From Pseudoalteromonas apostichopi (lineage in GTDB: Bacteria; Pseudomonadota; Gammaproteobacteria; Enterobacterales; Alteromonadaceae), in assembly GCF_030297135.1 (NCBI RefSeq), contig NZ_AP028065.1, forward strand, positions 1,922,001-1,986,000: 64,000 nucleotides of DNA, written 5' to 3'. The notes below the pieces were generated by a model, which was not told the origin of the DNA, made no database searches, and saw only the letters and a list, made by a program, of their open reading frames with translations. A program made the translations under genes and the position numbers. Below, piece after piece: positions 16,164 through 25,015 of the stretch; position 1 is the first letter of the stretch, and the number at the start of each line of letters is the position of its first letter.

Positions 16164-16259
16164 GCTGATGAGTTTGTTTTTTAGTGACCAATTTTGCAAC
16201 ATGGTTACGTATAACCGTGTTTTTACGTACACTTAGCGTTAACCAAATAAATTGGAAAA

Positions 16260-16958
16260 ATGATGGAAAAATTTAACGATATTTATCAGCGAGCCGTATC
16301 TCGAAAGGGTAGCGAAGACATGCTGCGAGCACTGCTATCAAACCCGCTCGATGATACTGATATTGCCAAAATGCATGATGATTTATGGTTAGAAGAGTTT
16401 ACTCGTAAAATCTTTCAAAGTGGTTTTTATTGGTCAGTTATTAACAATAAATGGGCTGGTTTTTGCGAAGTGTTTTGGGATTTTAGCATTGAAAAATTGT
16501 TAATGATGCCGCCGGATATGCTCGAGCAAAAAGCCAGTGATGAACGAATTGTTCGTAATTTTAAAAAAGTACAAACAATCCCTGAAAATGCGTATATGAT
16601 CCATGAAATCGCGGAGAAACATGGCAGCTTTAGTCAGTTTATTGCTGACTGGCCAAGTGATAATATTATTGGGTTATGGGCTTATCTCAAAAAGCATGGT
16701 GCACGTTTAGGCGGGAATACTGGCCCATACGCTTTACGGGCGCTAGGTAAAGATACCTTTTTGCTTTCTCGTGATGTAGAAGCCTACTTGCGTGCCCACG
16801 AATTGATAGACGGTGGCTTACAAACTAAAAAGTCACTACAGTCAGCGCAAAACTTCTTCAATGAATTACAACAGCAAAGTGGCTATAGTCTGCAGGCGCT
16901 TAGTCAGCTTGTTGCCTATGGTGTGGGTGATAACCGCGTAGGTGTAGCAACGCGTTAA
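16260..16958 (+). CDS. DNA-3-methyladenine glycosylase I family protein
   Basis: 232 residues. The pattern of DDLWLEEFTRKIFQSGFYW followed by NKWAGFCEVFWDF matches the Tag family, helix-hairpin-helix glycosylases that remove 3-methyladenine from alkylated DNA. The later GLWAYLKKHGARLGGNTGPYAL segment and DVEAYLR complete the fold. It is longer than E. coli Tag (187 aa), mainly at the C-terminus, and the classic zinc cysteines are not evident, so activity may differ. Two adjacent ATGs (16260/16263) compete as start; both follow GGAAAA. SelO begins 8 bp after its stop, so the two form an operon. Confidence 0.8.
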   Translation: MMEKFNDIYQRAVSRKGSEDMLRALLSNPLDDTDIAKMHDDLWLEEFTRKIFQSGFYWSVINNKWAGFCEVFWDFSIEKLLMMPPDMLEQKASDERIVRNFKKVQTIPENAYMIHEIAEKHGSFSQFIADWPSDNIIGLWAYLKKHGARLGGNTGPYALRALGKDTFLLSRDVEAYLRAHELIDGGLQTKKSLQSAQNFFNELQQQSGYSLQALSQLVAYGVGDNRVGVATR

Positions 16959-16966
16959 GGAAAATT

Positions 16967-18379
16967 ATGAAACTGCAATCTCGATACACAGACATTAGTG
17001 AACTGCTCACGATTGAAGATATGCCTAGTGCTGTGGCTGAGCCTAAATTGCTACTGTTTAATGATCAGTTAGCTGATAATTTTTCGATTAATCATGACAG
17101 CGAGTTTTTAGCTAAATTCTTAACTGGTTCAACAATAAGTAACGACGTTGCACCAGTTGCACTTGGTTACTCAGGTCATCAATTTGGTCATTTTTCACCG
17201 CGTCTGGGTGATGGCAGAGCACATTTACTTGGTGCTATTGCAGATCAAGATGGCACATTGTGGGACTTACAGCTAAAAGGCGCTGGCGCAACTGTATTTT
17301 CTCGTGGTGGTGATGGTCGCTGTGCAATTGGTCCTGCGGTGCGAGAATATATTATGAGTGAAGCTCTTAATGCTCTAGGTATTGCTACTACACGTTGTTT
17401 AGCAGTCGTTGCTACCGGTGAAACCGTTTATCGCCAACCGCCTCGTCCAGGCGCCGTAGTTACTCGTTTAGCTAAAAGTCATATTCGTGTCGGCTCATTT
17501 CAATACTTAGCAACGCAAGGGGATATTGAAGGGCTAGAAAAGCTGGTCGATTACGCAATTAATTGTCATTTCTCTGAAATTAGCAGTGCTGGTGAGCAAC
17601 GCTACATTGAGTTTTTAACTGCTGTATTAGATAAACAAGTTGAGCTGGTCGTAAGTTGGATGCGAGTTGGCTTTATACATGGTGTAATGAATACCGACAA
17701 CACTTTGATTAGTGGTGAAACTATCGATTATGGCCCATGTGCGATGATGAACCAGTTTGACCTAGACACGGTGTTCAGTTCGATTGATCACCAAGGGCGC
17801 TATTCATTTGGTAATCAGCCCAATATTGCCAATTGGAATGTTGCGCGTTTAGCTGAAAGCTTGATTCCTTTATTTGATGAGCAAGATGGTGCCGTAGAAA
17901 AACTTTCGTCGGTTGTGAATGGTTTTGCTGATAAATTTAATGATGCATTTAATGCTATGTGGCAGCAGAAATTAGGGTTAGCAGGTCAGCAAGAAGGTGA
18001 TCATGTTTTGGTTTCAGAATTACTTGCTTTAATGAAGCAGCATCAACTTGATTATACCAATACATTTAATGCACTCACTGAATCTTTAGTAAGTGATTTT
18101 ACTGTGGATTGTAGGTTGAAAGGGTGGGTTTTAAAGTGGAAGCTAAGAACAACTGCTGAAAGTTACAGCATCATGAGAGCCGTTAATCCTGCAGTCATCC
18201 CGCGTAATCATAATATAGAAAGCATAATAGCTGAATTTGAAAAAGCAGGTAGTAGCTTATTATTAAATGATTTTCTTGAAGTGATTTCAGAGCCATACAC
18301 ATACTTTAAAGAACATCAAAGTTGGTACGAGTTGCCAAGTGATGGTGACAAAAACTATCAAACTTTCTGTGGCACATAA
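16967..18379 (+). CDS. selO: SelO/YdiU family protein adenylyltransferase (AMPylase pseudokinase)
   Basis: 470 residues, close to the bacterial SelO length. SelO transfers AMP from ATP to Ser/Thr/Tyr of target proteins and is tied to redox stress. Diagnostic stretches include GYSGHQFGHFSPRLGDGRA, LQLKGAGATVFSRGGDGR, RVGSFQYLA and VGFIHGVMNTDN followed by IDYGPCAMM, which hold the ATP- and metal-binding residues. Bacterial enzymes often lack the C-terminal selenocysteine; here the end NYQTFCGT carries a cysteine near the terminus, in keeping with the redox-active Cys of the family. An AAGGAAAATT ribosome site precedes the ATG. Confidence 0.94.
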   Translation: MKLQSRYTDISELLTIEDMPSAVAEPKLLLFNDQLADNFSINHDSEFLAKFLTGSTISNDVAPVALGYSGHQFGHFSPRLGDGRAHLLGAIADQDGTLWDLQLKGAGATVFSRGGDGRCAIGPAVREYIMSEALNALGIATTRCLAVVATGETVYRQPPRPGAVVTRLAKSHIRVGSFQYLATQGDIEGLEKLVDYAINCHFSEISSAGEQRYIEFLTAVLDKQVELVVSWMRVGFIHGVMNTDNTLISGETIDYGPCAMMNQFDLDTVFSSIDHQGRYSFGNQPNIANWNVARLAESLIPLFDEQDGAVEKLSSVVNGFADKFNDAFNAMWQQKLGLAGQQEGDHVLVSELLALMKQHQLDYTNTFNALTESLVSDFTVDCRLKGWVLKWKLRTTAESYSIMRAVNPAVIPRNHNIESIIAEFEKAGSSLLLNDFLEVISEPYTYFKEHQSWYELPSDGDKNYQTFCGT

Positions 18380-18704
18380 ATGATAGTTACACCTCTGAAA
18401 GAAAAAAGTTATTTATCGCTTTAAAATGTTCGTAGATTGAGCGGGACATTGACTGGTGATATCATTGATTTAAAGTAAATTATTGCTTTAAGTGGTGTTA
18501 CACTACTATGCTGGTAGTTTGAAAGTTTTAATTAGTATAAATTGCCACTGAATAGATTACTTTTATTAATAGTAAAGTATTAGTAAATATAAAATATAGC
18601 TGTTTATAAAATTTCATTAAATTAGTTTTTAAGCTGCTATATAGTTTTAAGTACTCGAAATACATTAGCTTCAATAGCTTTATTGTGAAAATGGGAAGGA
18701 AATA
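18380..18704 (+). other. AT-rich gap upstream of the first ompA-like gene
   Basis: 325 bp without a gene. The only structure seen is a near-palindrome GTGGTGTTACACTAC at 18492-18506 (one mismatch), possibly an operator for the downstream porin. No terminator for selO was recognised. Confidence 0.4.
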
Positions 18705-19763
18705 ATGAAACTAAAATCACTTACTATTGCGTTAGCACTTGCTGCAACTAGTACAACAGGCTTCGCTGCCGAAAAAGAAGGTTTTTATATTGGCGCATTC
18801 GGCGATTACTATGATAACTCTTGGGAAAATGTTCGCGATTATCCGCCAGGTGGATTAAATGTAGATGATTCAACTGGATGGGGTCTGGAATTAGGTTATC
18901 GTTTTAGCGATTATTGGAGCGCTCGTTTAGAGTACGCTGATATGGACTTCGATTGGAATGCAGAGCTTAATGATGGCACATCTGTAAGTGGTTCAGAAAG
19001 CGGCAAGCGCTACGGTATCGATGCGCTATACCATTTAGGTGGCGGCCCTTTCTACGGTATTTTCGGTCTTAAAAATCTGGATGCAGTTGACGAAGATCTA
19101 ATGTTCGCAAACGTAGGTGCTGGTTACCAGCACTACTTCACAGATAACTTTGCTTTTAATGCTGAAACATCTTTATACCAAGGTCTTGATCGTGGTTATA
19201 CAGATGTTGGTGCTAAACTGGGTATTAGCTATATCTTTGGCGATCAAAGTGCGCCTGCTCCGGTAGAGCCTGCACCTGTAGTCGCTGCACCAACTGACAG
19301 TGATAATGACGGTGTAATGGATGCAGATGATCAGTGTGCAAACACACCGATGACTGATGCTGTCGACAGCACTGGTTGTACTCTATATGAAGAAAAAGAG
19401 GCAACTATAACTTTACTAGTTACGTTCCCGCATGACGTTGCAGAAGTACCTAATCAATACTTTAGCGACATTGCAGATGTTGCAGCCTTTATGAAAGAAA
19501 ATGAAGGTACTTCAGTAGTACTTGAAGGGCATGCATCAGCAGTTGGTGACGCTGATTACAACATGATGCTTTCTGAAAAGCGTGCTAAAGATGTTGCTGA
19601 AGAGCTAGTTAAAGACGGCATTTCTTCAGATAGAATCTCTACGGTTGGCTATGGTGAAGAGCGTTTGAAAAATAAAGCGTATACACTTGAGGCACATGCA
19701 GAGAATCGTCGCGTAGAAGCTCAAATCACGAGCGTTGAAAAAGTTAAAGTACTTCGTAAGTAA
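18705..19763 (+). CDS. OmpA family outer-membrane protein, paralogue 1
   Basis: 352 residues. Signal peptide (cleavage near AA-EKEGFY), an eight-stranded N-terminal barrel (about 23-180), a proline-rich hinge (182-197), a thrombospondin type 3 calcium repeat (DSDNDGVMDADDQC, about 198-211) with Cys211 and Cys225 as a likely disulfide, and a C-terminal OmpA domain (about 236-345). In that domain the GHTD motif reads GHAS (275-278), so the diaminopimelate-binding aspartate is a serine while Arg293 is kept. Peptidoglycan binding may be weak. Likely a structural porin. It is followed by its own terminator and then by a close paralogue. Confidence 0.92.
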   Translation: MKLKSLTIALALAATSTTGFAAEKEGFYIGAFGDYYDNSWENVRDYPPGGLNVDDSTGWGLELGYRFSDYWSARLEYADMDFDWNAELNDGTSVSGSESGKRYGIDALYHLGGGPFYGIFGLKNLDAVDEDLMFANVGAGYQHYFTDNFAFNAETSLYQGLDRGYTDVGAKLGISYIFGDQSAPAPVEPAPVVAAPTDSDNDGVMDADDQCANTPMTDAVDSTGCTLYEEKEATITLLVTFPHDVAEVPNQYFSDIADVAAFMKENEGTSVVLEGHASAVGDADYNMMLSEKRAKDVAEELVKDGISSDRISTVGYGEERLKNKAYTLEAHAENRRVEAQITSVEKVKVLRK

Positions 19764-20214
19764 GTTATTATATTTAAGGTAGAAATTCCTTATTTAATTA
19801 ATAATATATAACTAGGCCGGACTAATTTTATTAGTCCGGCCTTTTTTTGAATGAAATTCAATATTTACTTTCCTAAGAAACAAGTTAATCTTAATTTGTA
19901 CCAATTTTAGATGTAATAACCATCATATATTGATATGAATCACCTAATCAAAGTTCAAATTATTGTAGTATGGTGTTTAATCTCCTTGTTGAATTATTAT
20001 TAGGTTATATAATTATTTTTAATGACGTGTAATTTGCACCAGTCCGACATGGATTATTAAGGTGCTTTATGTCGCTGTATTTAGTTGATGCTATGGAATT
20101 ATAAAAATTTACTAGTTGTTTGAGTTTATTAAGTTTGGATTAATTACTCATCACCTATCTTGACTGAGTGTAGGCTACACTGCCTTTAGTTACTAAAATG
20201 GAAGGGAATGAAAC
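19764..20214 (+). other. intergenic region between the two ompA paralogues
   Basis: 451 bp holding the terminator of paralogue 1 (19814-19848) and, near its end, a perfect 7-bp inverted repeat AGTGTAG-G-CTACACT (20167-20181) that may be an operator of paralogue 2. No gene seen in the rest, which is AT-rich. Confidence 0.5.
19814..19848 (+). terminator. Rho-independent terminator of OmpA paralogue 1
   Basis: Twelve-bp perfect stem AGGCCGGACTAA / TTAGTCCGGCCT followed by a T-run, 51 bp after the stop codon. Confidence 0.92.
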
Positions 20215-21285
20215 ATGAAACTAAAATCACTAACTATAGCTTTAGCGCTTGCTGCAACAAGTGCTTCAGGTATCGCTGCAGAAAAACAAGGTTTTTATAT
20301 AGGCGCATTTGGCGATTATTATGATAACTCTTGGGAAAATATCCGTGACTATCCACCTGGCGGTTTAGATGTAGATGACTCAACTGGGTGGGGTTTGGAA
20401 TTAGGTTACCGCTTCAGCGATTATTGGAGTGCTCGTTTAGAATATGCTGATATGGATTTTGACTGGAGCGCTGAAACCACAGCCGGTACCACTGTAAGTG
20501 GCTCTGAAAGTGGTAAGCGTTACGGTATTGATGGCTTATATCATTTTGGCGGTGGTCCTTTCTACGGTATTTTTGGTTTAAAAAATCTTGATGCTGTTGA
20601 TGAAGATCTAATGTTTGCTAACGTAGGTGCCGGTTACCAACATTACTTCACCGATAACTTTGCATTCAACGCTGAAACATCTTTATATCAAGGTCTTGAC
20701 CGTGGTTACACAGATGTTGGTGCAAAGCTAGGTCTTAGCTATATATTTGGTGATCAAAGCGCTCCTGCTGAGCCAGTAGAGCCAGCTCCAACTGTTGTTC
20801 CTGTAGCTGTTGAGCCAGTAGATAGCGATGGAGATAATATCCCAGATGCTGATGACCAGTGTGCAAATACACCAATGACAGATGCTGTTGATGGTACTGG
20901 TTGTACATTGTATGAAGACCGTGAAGTGTCTAAGACTTTACTAATCACATTCCCTAACAATACATCTAAAGTATCTCAACAATACTTAGACGATATTGAT
21001 GCTGCTGCTGCGTTTTTGAAAGAGCACCCAGGAACAGACGTAGTACTTGAAGGTCACTCTTCGTCAGTAGGTAAAGCTGACTACAACAAGTGGTTATCTA
21101 AAAAACGTGCTGATGCTGTTGCTAAGAAACTAATTGAAGATGGCATTGACCCAATGCGTCTTACTACTGTTGGTTTAGGTGAAGAGCGTCTTAAAAACCC
21201 AGCAAATACGCCAGAAGCTCACGCTGAAAACCGTCGTGTTGAAGCGAAAGTGACTGTTATTGAGCGTGTTAAAGTAGAGCGTTAA
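20215..21285 (+). CDS. OmpA family outer-membrane protein, paralogue 2
   Basis: 356 residues with the same architecture as paralogue 1: signal peptide, barrel (23-180), longer Pro/Val hinge (182-202), thrombospondin type 3 repeat (DSDGDNIPDADDQC) with a Cys pair, OmpA C-terminal domain. By my count the first 181 residues differ at only 14 positions from paralogue 1, whereas the C-terminal domain is about 62% identical. GHTD reads GHSS (280-283), so the peptidoglycan-binding aspartate is again serine, with Arg298 retained. Ribosome site GGAAGGGAA. The uneven divergence suggests gene conversion or strong constraint on the barrel. Confidence 0.92.
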   Translation: MKLKSLTIALALAATSASGIAAEKQGFYIGAFGDYYDNSWENIRDYPPGGLDVDDSTGWGLELGYRFSDYWSARLEYADMDFDWSAETTAGTTVSGSESGKRYGIDGLYHFGGGPFYGIFGLKNLDAVDEDLMFANVGAGYQHYFTDNFAFNAETSLYQGLDRGYTDVGAKLGLSYIFGDQSAPAEPVEPAPTVVPVAVEPVDSDGDNIPDADDQCANTPMTDAVDGTGCTLYEDREVSKTLLITFPNNTSKVSQQYLDDIDAAAAFLKEHPGTDVVLEGHSSSVGKADYNKWLSKKRADAVAKKLIEDGIDPMRLTTVGLGEERLKNPANTPEAHAENRRVEAKVTVIERVKVER

Positions 21286-21307
21286 TCTAACCCTTTACGC
21301 AAATTTT

Positions 21308-21334
21308 AAAACCCAGCCTAGTGCTGGGTTTTTT
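21308..21334 (+). terminator. Rho-independent terminator of OmpA paralogue 2
   Basis: AAAACCCAGC / GCTGGGTTTT stem with a T-run, 22 bp after the stop. The following 245 bp before acnB are AT-rich and hold nothing recognisable. Confidence 0.9.
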
Positions 21335-21579
21335 CATTTTAAAGCCCTAGAAATTGATAGATAGGAATGATTCTTAATAAATATTCATTTGAATAGCGTT
21401 TTTTTCTAGTACTATTCATGCTATTTATAGTGAGTATTAAAGCCTCTAACTACAGCATGGATTTTCATCTATACTTAAAAGCTTTATAATTAACCGTCAG
21501 AATACTATAAGTACTGGGTCTTAATTGGTATTTAGCTTACTACTACCGAGTACTTTCACGTCACCAAGAGGGCAATATT

Positions 21580-24177
21580 GTGCTACAAGAATATCGTAAA
21601 CACGTAGAAGAACGTGCCGCGTTAGGTATCGTACCAGCGCCATTAGATGCTCAGCAAACGGCTGATCTTATTGAACTAATCAAAAATCCACCGGCAGGCG
21701 AAGAAGAATTTATTGTTGATCTTCTAGTTAATCGCGTACCACCAGGTGTTGATGATGCTGCTTACATCAAAGCAGGTTTCTTAGCTGCAGTTGCAAAAGG
21801 TGAAGCGAGCTCTCCACTTGTATCAAAAGAAAAAGCAGCTGAGCTACTTGGTACTATGTTAGGTGGTTACAACATCGCACCTATGATTGATCTTTTAGAT
21901 GACGAAGCGCTAGCACCAATCGTTGTTAAAGGTTTATCAAACACATTATTAATGTTCGATGCTTTCTACGATGTAGAAGAAAAAGCGAAAGCAGGTAACG
22001 AGTTTGCTAAGCAAGTAATCGAATCTTGGGCAAATGCTGAGTGGTTTGTAAACAAGCCTGCAGTTGCTGAAAAAATCTCAGTTACAGTATTCAAAGTAAC
22101 TGGCGAAACAAATACTGATGACCTTTCTCCTGCACCTGATGCATGGTCACGTCCTGATATTCCACTACATGCTTTAGCAATGCTGAAGAATGAACGTGAT
22201 GGCATCAATCCTGACAAACCAGGTGAAGTTGGTCCAATCGCACAGCTAGAAGAGCTTAAAACGAAAGGTTTACCTCTTGCATACGTTGGTGATGTAGTTG
22301 GTACGGGTTCTTCTCGTAAATCTGCAACTAACTCTGTACTTTGGTTCATGGGTGATGATATTCCTCACGTACCAAACAAACGCGTTGGTGGTGTATGTTT
22401 AGGTGGTAAAATCGCTCCTATCTTCTTCAACACAATGGAAGACTCTGGTGCGTTACCAATTGAGCTACCTGTTGATGAGCTAAACATGGGTGACCAAATC
22501 GATATCTTCCCATACGAAGGTGTTGTTAAGCGTCACGGTACAGATGAAGTTATCTCTACTTTCTCTCTTAAATCAGACGTAATTCTTGATGAAGTTCGTG
22601 CTGGCGGTCGTATTCCACTTATCATCGGTCGTGGTTTAACTGATAAAGCGCGTGCATCACTAGGTATGGAAGCTGAAGATATCTTCCGTAAGCCAGCTCT
22701 TGTGACTGATTCTGGTAAAGGCTTCACATTAGCTCAGAAGATGGTTGGTAAAGCATGTAACATGCCTGGCGTACGTCCTGGTCAATACTGTGAGCCGAAA
22801 ATGACAACTGTTGGTTCGCAAGATACAACAGGTCCTATGACGCGTGACGAACTTAAAGATCTAGCGTGTTTAGGTTTCTCTGCAGATTTAACAATGCAGT
22901 CTTTCTGTCATACGTCAGCTTATCCTAAACCAATCGACGTAAATACTCACCACACACTTCCTGATTTTATCATGAACCGTGGCGGTGTATCACTACGTCC
23001 AGGTGACGGTGTAATCCACTCATGGTTAAACCGTATGTTATTACCAGATACAGTAGGTACTGGTGGTGACTCGCATACTCGTTTCCCTCTAGGTATTTCA
23101 TTCCCTGCGGGTTCTGGTGCGGTAGCATTCGCAGCAGCAACTGGTGTAATGCCTCTTGATATGCCAGAGTCAATCTTAGTACGTTTCAAAGGTGAAATGC
23201 AGCCAGGTATCACATTACGTGACCTAGTTCATGCTATCCCTTACTACGGTATCAAAGAAGGACTTCTAACTGTTGAGAAGAAAGGTAAAATCAACGAATT
23301 TTCTGGTCGCGTGCTAGAAATCGAAGGTGTTGAGCACCTAACTGTTGAGCAAGCTTTCGAACTTTCTGATGCGTCAGCTGAGCGTTCAGCTGCAGGTTGT
23401 ACAGTTAAGCTTTCTAAAGAGTCTATCGCTGAATACCTAGAGTCAAACATCGTAATGCTTAAGTGGATGATCTCTGAAGGTTACGGTGATGTGCGTACTA
23501 TTGAGCGTCGTATCAATGCAATGCAAGAGTGGTTAGCTAACCCTGAACTTATGGAAGCTGATGCTGACGCAGAGTACAAACATGTACTTGAAATTGATCT
23601 TGCTGACATCAAAGAGCCAATCCTTTGTGCTCCAAATGATCCTGATGATGCACGTCTTCTTTCAGACGTAACAGGCGAGAAAATCGACGAAGTATTCATC
23701 GGTTCTTGTATGACTAACATCGGTCACTTCCGTGCCGCAGGTAAATTACTAGATGGCTTCAGTGGTCGTATCCCAACTCAACTTTGGGTTGCACCACCAA
23801 CGAAGATGGATAAAGACCAGCTTACTGACGAAGGTTACTACGGTATCTTTGGTCGCGTAGGTGCACGTATCGAAACTCCAGGGTGTTCACTATGTATGGG
23901 TAACCAAGCACGTGTTGCTGATAAAGCAACTGTTGTTTCTACCTCTACGCGTAACTTCCCTAACCGTCTAGGTACTGGCGCGAACGTATTCTTAGCATCA
24001 GCAGAGCTTGCTGCAGTAGCAGCAATCCTAGGTAAATTACCTACACCTGCTGAGTACCAAGAGTATGCAGATAAGATCAATGCAACGGCAGCTGATACAT
24101 ATCGTTACCTGAACTTCCACCGTATGCCTCAATACACTAAAAAGGCAGACCAAGTAATCGTTCAACAAGCTGTTTAA
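21580..24177 (+). CDS. acnB: bifunctional aconitate hydratase 2 / 2-methylisocitrate dehydratase
   Basis: 865 residues, full AcnB length. Interconverts citrate and isocitrate in the TCA cycle and can dehydrate 2-methylisocitrate; the apo-form of AcnB is known to bind mRNA. The N-terminal HEAT-like domain starts LQEYRKHVEERAALGI. The swivelling domain contains GDVVGTGSSRKSATNSV, and the three 4Fe-4S cysteines are in IGSCMTNIGH and CSLCMGNQARVA near the C-terminus. The start is GTG at 21580, preceded by AGAGGG. Monocistronic with its own terminator. High use of frequent codons fits strong expression. Confidence 0.97.
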   Translation: MLQEYRKHVEERAALGIVPAPLDAQQTADLIELIKNPPAGEEEFIVDLLVNRVPPGVDDAAYIKAGFLAAVAKGEASSPLVSKEKAAELLGTMLGGYNIAPMIDLLDDEALAPIVVKGLSNTLLMFDAFYDVEEKAKAGNEFAKQVIESWANAEWFVNKPAVAEKISVTVFKVTGETNTDDLSPAPDAWSRPDIPLHALAMLKNERDGINPDKPGEVGPIAQLEELKTKGLPLAYVGDVVGTGSSRKSATNSVLWFMGDDIPHVPNKRVGGVCLGGKIAPIFFNTMEDSGALPIELPVDELNMGDQIDIFPYEGVVKRHGTDEVISTFSLKSDVILDEVRAGGRIPLIIGRGLTDKARASLGMEAEDIFRKPALVTDSGKGFTLAQKMVGKACNMPGVRPGQYCEPKMTTVGSQDTTGPMTRDELKDLACLGFSADLTMQSFCHTSAYPKPIDVNTHHTLPDFIMNRGGVSLRPGDGVIHSWLNRMLLPDTVGTGGDSHTRFPLGISFPAGSGAVAFAAATGVMPLDMPESILVRFKGEMQPGITLRDLVHAIPYYGIKEGLLTVEKKGKINEFSGRVLEIEGVEHLTVEQAFELSDASAERSAAGCTVKLSKESIAEYLESNIVMLKWMISEGYGDVRTIERRINAMQEWLANPELMEADADAEYKHVLEIDLADIKEPILCAPNDPDDARLLSDVTGEKIDEVFIGSCMTNIGHFRAAGKLLDGFSGRIPTQLWVAPPTKMDKDQLTDEGYYGIFGRVGARIETPGCSLCMGNQARVADKATVVSTSTRNFPNRLGTGANVFLASAELAAVAAILGKLPTPAEYQEYADKINATAADTYRYLNFHRMPQYTKKADQVIVQQAV

Positions 24178-24200
24178 TTAGAGATAAATTAAATTGCAAG

Positions 24201-24226
24201 AAAAGCCCGCATTAAGCGGGCTTTTT
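24201..24226 (+). terminator. Rho-independent terminator of acnB
   Basis: AAAAGCCCGC / GCGGGCTTTTT hairpin with a short ATTAA loop, 23 bp after the stop codon. Confidence 0.9.
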
Positions 24227-24373
24227 ATTTTAGATAAAATTTCTAAATTACTTGTTTATTCGATCTTAAAACTACATAAACAATCATTGCTGTTTACATA
24301 ATAACGCAAAAATTTCCTATCAATTGCATTAAAATCCTCGCCAATATTCTCAACGTATTAAGGCGAGATCTAA

Positions 24374-25006
24374 ATGACTACATTAAACAACCAGAACCTT
24401 CTACAACTTCGTTTTGTAAGCCAAACGCATATTGACGCAGTAAAACCTTCTTTTGCTAACCTACCTGCGAATCCATACGCAGATGGTGAGTTTCGTAAGC
24501 GTCGTTATTCAGTAATTAAAGTTGTTGATGGAGAATTAAAATTACAACCAACAAAAGCATTCGTGCAAGATGACTCAATTAATACCTTTCAAGGTAATGT
24601 TGAGCGTACTTATGAAAATCTAGAAGATAGCTTATTAGCGACTGTTGGCATGAAGCAAATCGTTAATCAGTTTCGGGATATGACAGGTATTAGCGATGAC
24701 CGCATTATTGAAATTCACCAATTTAGAATGCTTGCTATCGACAGCGACACACCTGCTGCGCCTGAAGGTGTTCACCAAGATGGTTTTGATCACGTTTGTG
24801 TATGTGGTGTATCACATGAAAACCTAGAAGGTGGTGAGCTACTTGTTTATGAGCACCAACAAGCTGAGCCATGTTTCAAAATGGAAATTAAGGACGGCAT
24901 GTTTGCGCTTATTAATGACCGTGAAGTATGGCATAACGCAACCCCAATGAATAAATTAGACGCAAGCAAAGAAGGTTACCTTGATTGCTTCGTACTAACT
25001 GCGTAA
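24374..25006 (+). CDS. Fe(II)/2-oxoglutarate-dependent dioxygenase (amino-acid hydroxylase-like, PF10014 type)
   Basis: 210 residues. The facial triad is visible as H134 and D136 in GVHQDGFDHV and H187 in EVWHNATP. The GGELLVYEH and FALINDREVWHN segments match the 2OG-Fe dioxygenase family that includes bacterial L-isoleucine 4-hydroxylase. The likely reaction is hydroxylation of a free amino acid or small derivative with 2-oxoglutarate and oxygen. ATG follows AAGGCGAGATCTAA. The downstream class V PLP enzyme begins 9 bp after the stop, so both probably act on the same metabolite. Substrate cannot be read from sequence. Confidence 0.85.
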   Translation: MTTLNNQNLLQLRFVSQTHIDAVKPSFANLPANPYADGEFRKRRYSVIKVVDGELKLQPTKAFVQDDSINTFQGNVERTYENLEDSLLATVGMKQIVNQFRDMTGISDDRIIEIHQFRMLAIDSDTPAAPEGVHQDGFDHVCVCGVSHENLEGGELLVYEHQQAEPCFKMEIKDGMFALINDREVWHNATPMNKLDASKEGYLDCFVLTA

Positions 25007-25015
25007 GGGTATATC

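Noticed and set aside
18705..21285. Assembly duplication of the OmpA gene
   Set aside because: The copies differ at many positions, have different hinge lengths, different leaders and separate terminators, so they are true paralogues.
21966..24080. Several antisense open frames over acnB
   Set aside because: Their composition is the complement of AcnB codons, they have no ribosome sites and no homologous motifs; the plus-strand frame is a full-length known enzyme.
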